A stretch of DNA of 64,000 nt. Origin: an uncultured Clostridia bacterium (GTDB lineage Bacteria > Bacillota > Clostridia > TANB77 > CAG-508). Position numbers and translations under genes: made by a program. Location of the stretch: assembly GCA_948852945.1 (NCBI GenBank), contig CAQPBJ010000003.1, positions 57,354 through 121,353 on the forward strand, in the 5' to 3' direction. The notes under the pieces were generated by a model. The model worked only from the letters and a program-made list of their open reading frames with translations, was not told the DNA's origin and ran no database searches. Below, piece after piece: positions 62,381 through 64,000 of this stretch (position 1 is the first letter of the stretch; each line of letters begins with the position of its first letter).

Positions 62381-62943
62381 AAAATATGATTAAGCTTATT
62401 ATTTTTATAGTATATACAATAGCTATTTTCTTTATATCAGATTTTATATTATTAGCAGTACTATTTTTATTAAATTTTTTGATAGCGGTTATATTAAAAA
62501 TTAATTTAAAAAACATGTTGTATAATCTAAAAATATTATTACCTTTTATAATATTTACAAGTGGTATAAATATTGTTTTTGATAGTTTAATTGCTGGTAT
62601 ATTAATTGGTGTAAGAATACTTATTTGTTATAATGTTACATATGTGTTTTCAAAAACGATGACATCAAGTGAATTAGCTAACGCGATTAAAAGTTTATGT
62701 TTTCCACTAAAATTATTTAAAATAAATACTGAAAATATAGGATTAATGGTTTCGATTTCAATTTGTATGATTCCTGTTTTAAAAAGTGAAATATATTCAG
62801 TAATTCAAGCAATGAAATCTAAAGGAAAAATTATCAAGATAAATGGCATAGCGGTAGCAATGAAACCAATTTTAATTTCAATATTGAGAAGAACTAATGA
62901 AATAGAAAAAACTTTAATTGCTAGAGGATATGAAAGTGAATAA
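62377..62943 (+). CDS. ecfT: ECF transporter T component (short)
   Basis: This 188-residue membrane protein has about four to five helices and cytoplasmic coupling motifs AMKSKG and LIARGYES, corresponding to the two Ala-Arg-Gly-type motifs that contact the ATPases. The family is usually about 260 residues, so this one is short at both ends. It couples ATP hydrolysis to FolT. It is the last gene of the folate operon, with a terminator just after. Confidence 0.82.
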   Translation: MKNMIKLIIFIVYTIAIFFISDFILLAVLFLLNFLIAVILKINLKNMLYNLKILLPFIIFTSGINIVFDSLIAGILIGVRILICYNVTYVFSKTMTSSELANAIKSLCFPLKLFKINTENIGLMVSISICMIPVLKSEIYSVIQAMKSKGKIIKINGIAVAMKPILISILRRTNEIEKTLIARGYESE

Positions 62944-62947
62944 TATC

Positions 62948-62980
62948 GAAAGTGTTATTTAAAACACTTTCTTTTTTTAT
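62948..62980 (+). terminator. Terminator of the folate operon
   Basis: GAAAGTGTT-ATTTAA-AACACTTTC followed by T. Confidence 0.85.
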
Positions 62981-62999
62981 GAAAATATCAATAAAAAGG

Positions 63000-63028
63000 T
63001 TGAGGCAAAAGAAATACTGTGATATAAT
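63000..63028 (+). promoter_or_regulatory. Promoter for the methyltransferase gene
   Basis: TTGAGG (63000-63005), a 17-base spacer and TATAAT (63023-63028). Confidence 0.55.
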
Positions 63029-63067
63029 ACAAATGTTCGTAAAAAAGTTTTATAGATTGGAGAGAAA

Positions 63068-63706
63068 ATGTCAGAAAATAGTAAAGAATATTGGAATGAT
63101 ACATATTGGTTAGATAATATTAAAAACAATAAAACAGATTTTTTAAAAGATAATTGGATGGAAAAATATAAAAATGAAATCAACAACCTTGAATATAAGG
63201 TTGCTATAGATTTAGGTTGTGGTATAGGGCAAGATACAAAATGGCTATTAGATAGAGGTTTTGATGTTACATCTTGCGATATATCAGATATTGCTTTAAA
63301 TAAATTGAAAGAATTAGTGCCTAATAGTAAAACAATGCAAGTTGATGTTAAAGAAAAATTGCCATTTGATGATAATTCAATAGGACTAATTAATGCTAAT
63401 TTATCAATCCATTATTTTAATATGGAAACAACAATAAAAATATTTAATGAAATATATAGAGTATTAAAGCCAAATGGTTTATTTATTGGCAGAATGAATT
63501 CTGATAAAAATGATGGGTATATAAAAGAAACTACTAAAGAAATTGAAAAAGATTTTTATTATGATTATGGCAGATATTTTAGATTATTTAATAAAGAGCA
63601 GTTTAATATGTTAACAAAAGAATGGAAGATTATTGTGTTAAATGAAGATATAACAGTTAGGTTGAATAGAAAAAAAGCATTATGGGAGTTTATTTTAGAA
63701 AAATAG
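63068..63706 (+). CDS. Class I SAM-dependent methyltransferase
   Basis: This 212-residue cytosolic enzyme has the SAM-binding motif AIDLGCGIGQDTKWLLDRG, VTSCDISDIALNKL (acidic loop binding ribose) and IYRVLKPNGLFIGRM. The N-terminal SKEYWNDTYW is as in TehB/UbiE-like small-molecule methyltransferases. The substrate is unknown. GGAGAG precedes the ATG. The gene is followed by def. Confidence 0.82.
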   Translation: MSENSKEYWNDTYWLDNIKNNKTDFLKDNWMEKYKNEINNLEYKVAIDLGCGIGQDTKWLLDRGFDVTSCDISDIALNKLKELVPNSKTMQVDVKEKLPFDDNSIGLINANLSIHYFNMETTIKIFNEIYRVLKPNGLFIGRMNSDKNDGYIKETTKEIEKDFYYDYGRYFRLFNKEQFNMLTKEWKIIVLNEDITVRLNRKKALWEFILEK

Positions 63707-63773
63707 TGGTGAGATAAAATTGTTTTTGACTGTCTAACTGATGATAGTAAAGATAATTTTTTGAGGTGATAGT

Positions 63774-64000
63774 ATGGGGAAAGTTTTAAGAATTAGAGAA
63801 GTTGGAGATCCAATATTAGCTAAAAAATGTAAAGCAATTGATATTAAAAATATTGATGAAGAGATATTAGAAGATATTGAAGATTTAAAAGAAACATTGA
63901 ATTTTACAGAAGGCTTTGGAATTGCAGCTCCTCAAGCTGGAATTAATAAAAGAATTGTAATTATTCAAGTAAATAAAGAAAAATGTACATATAAAGATTG
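63774..64000 (+). CDS. def: Peptide deformylase, 3' truncated by window edge
   Basis: The first 75 residues are visible. MGKVLRIREVGDPILAKKC is the typical N-terminus, and GFGIAAPQAGINKRIV is motif I (GxGxAAxQ). The iron-binding HxxDH and EGCLS motifs lie beyond the window. The enzyme removes the formyl group from nascent proteins. GAGGTGAT precedes the ATG. Confidence 0.93.
   Translation, partial: MGKVLRIREVGDPILAKKCKAIDIKNIDEEILEDIEDLKETLNFTEGFGIAAPQAGINKRIVIIQVNKEKCTYKD

Overview
The window looks like a chromosomal segment of a spore-forming Clostridia-type Firmicute. It is very AT-rich, Arg is mostly AGA, and start codons include TTG and GTG. Sporulation and germination genes are present (a SleB-type hydrolase, spoVM, spoIVA, a gerKA-KB-KC operon), as is the Firmicutes cluster rlmN-prpC-prkC-rpe. 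I cannot name the genus. No CRISPR array, phage, insertion sequence or rRNA was seen.

Layout. 1-480: end of a SleB-type gene. 480-9030: housekeeping genes (MFS transporter, yqeG, prepilin peptidase, aminopeptidase, efp, zinc-ribbon protein), an M23 peptidase, an acyltransferase and tRNA-Trp. 9.3-17 kb: membrane glycosyltransferases, a large repeat-bearing GH25 lysozyme and asd. 18.2-36.3 kb: a long, nearly gapless, rightward surface-polysaccharide cluster (flippase, five GT2 enzymes, a GT32-like and a GT4 enzyme, a Wzy-like/TagA fusion, wecB, an LtaS/OpgB-type sulfatase beside a decayed copy, MBOAT plus SGNH acylation genes). 36.4-42.3 kb: rlmN-prpC-prkC-rpe and a bactofilin-like membrane protein. 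42.3-48.1 kb: nth, spoVM, rpmB, an atypical gene of higher GC, a second GH25 enzyme, a D,D-carboxypeptidase, rpmE and cdd. 48.1-54.1 kb: ger operon and spoIVA. 54.2-64 kb: a TrmA-family methyltransferase, two genes of unknown function, a TudS-like protein, a THF-riboswitch-controlled folate uptake operon (folT-folC-ecfA-ecfT), a methyltransferase and the start of def.

The most striking observation concerns the codon CGG. In the genes with native-looking composition I found eight in-frame CGG codons by eye, and all eight lie where the reading frame must move +1 by skipping the C, so that reading resumes on GGN (Gly). They fall in five unrelated genes: the prepilin peptidase (1), a PTPS-related membrane protein (2), a GT32-like glycosyltransferase (1), the M23 peptidase (3) and a 51-residue membrane protein at the end of the ger operon (1). 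Every other CGG trinucleotide in these genes is out of frame. The only gene reading CGG as ordinary Arg (three times) is the compositionally foreign gene at 43943-44593. This suggests that CGG is unassigned or specially decoded here and acts as a +1 frameshift signal. Sequencing error is the main alternative, but the constant codon phase argues against it.

A second unusual feature is a pair of about 240-250 bp palindromic elements (476-715 and 48137-48388). They share a conserved core of about 105 bp, but each has its own long inverted-repeat arms.
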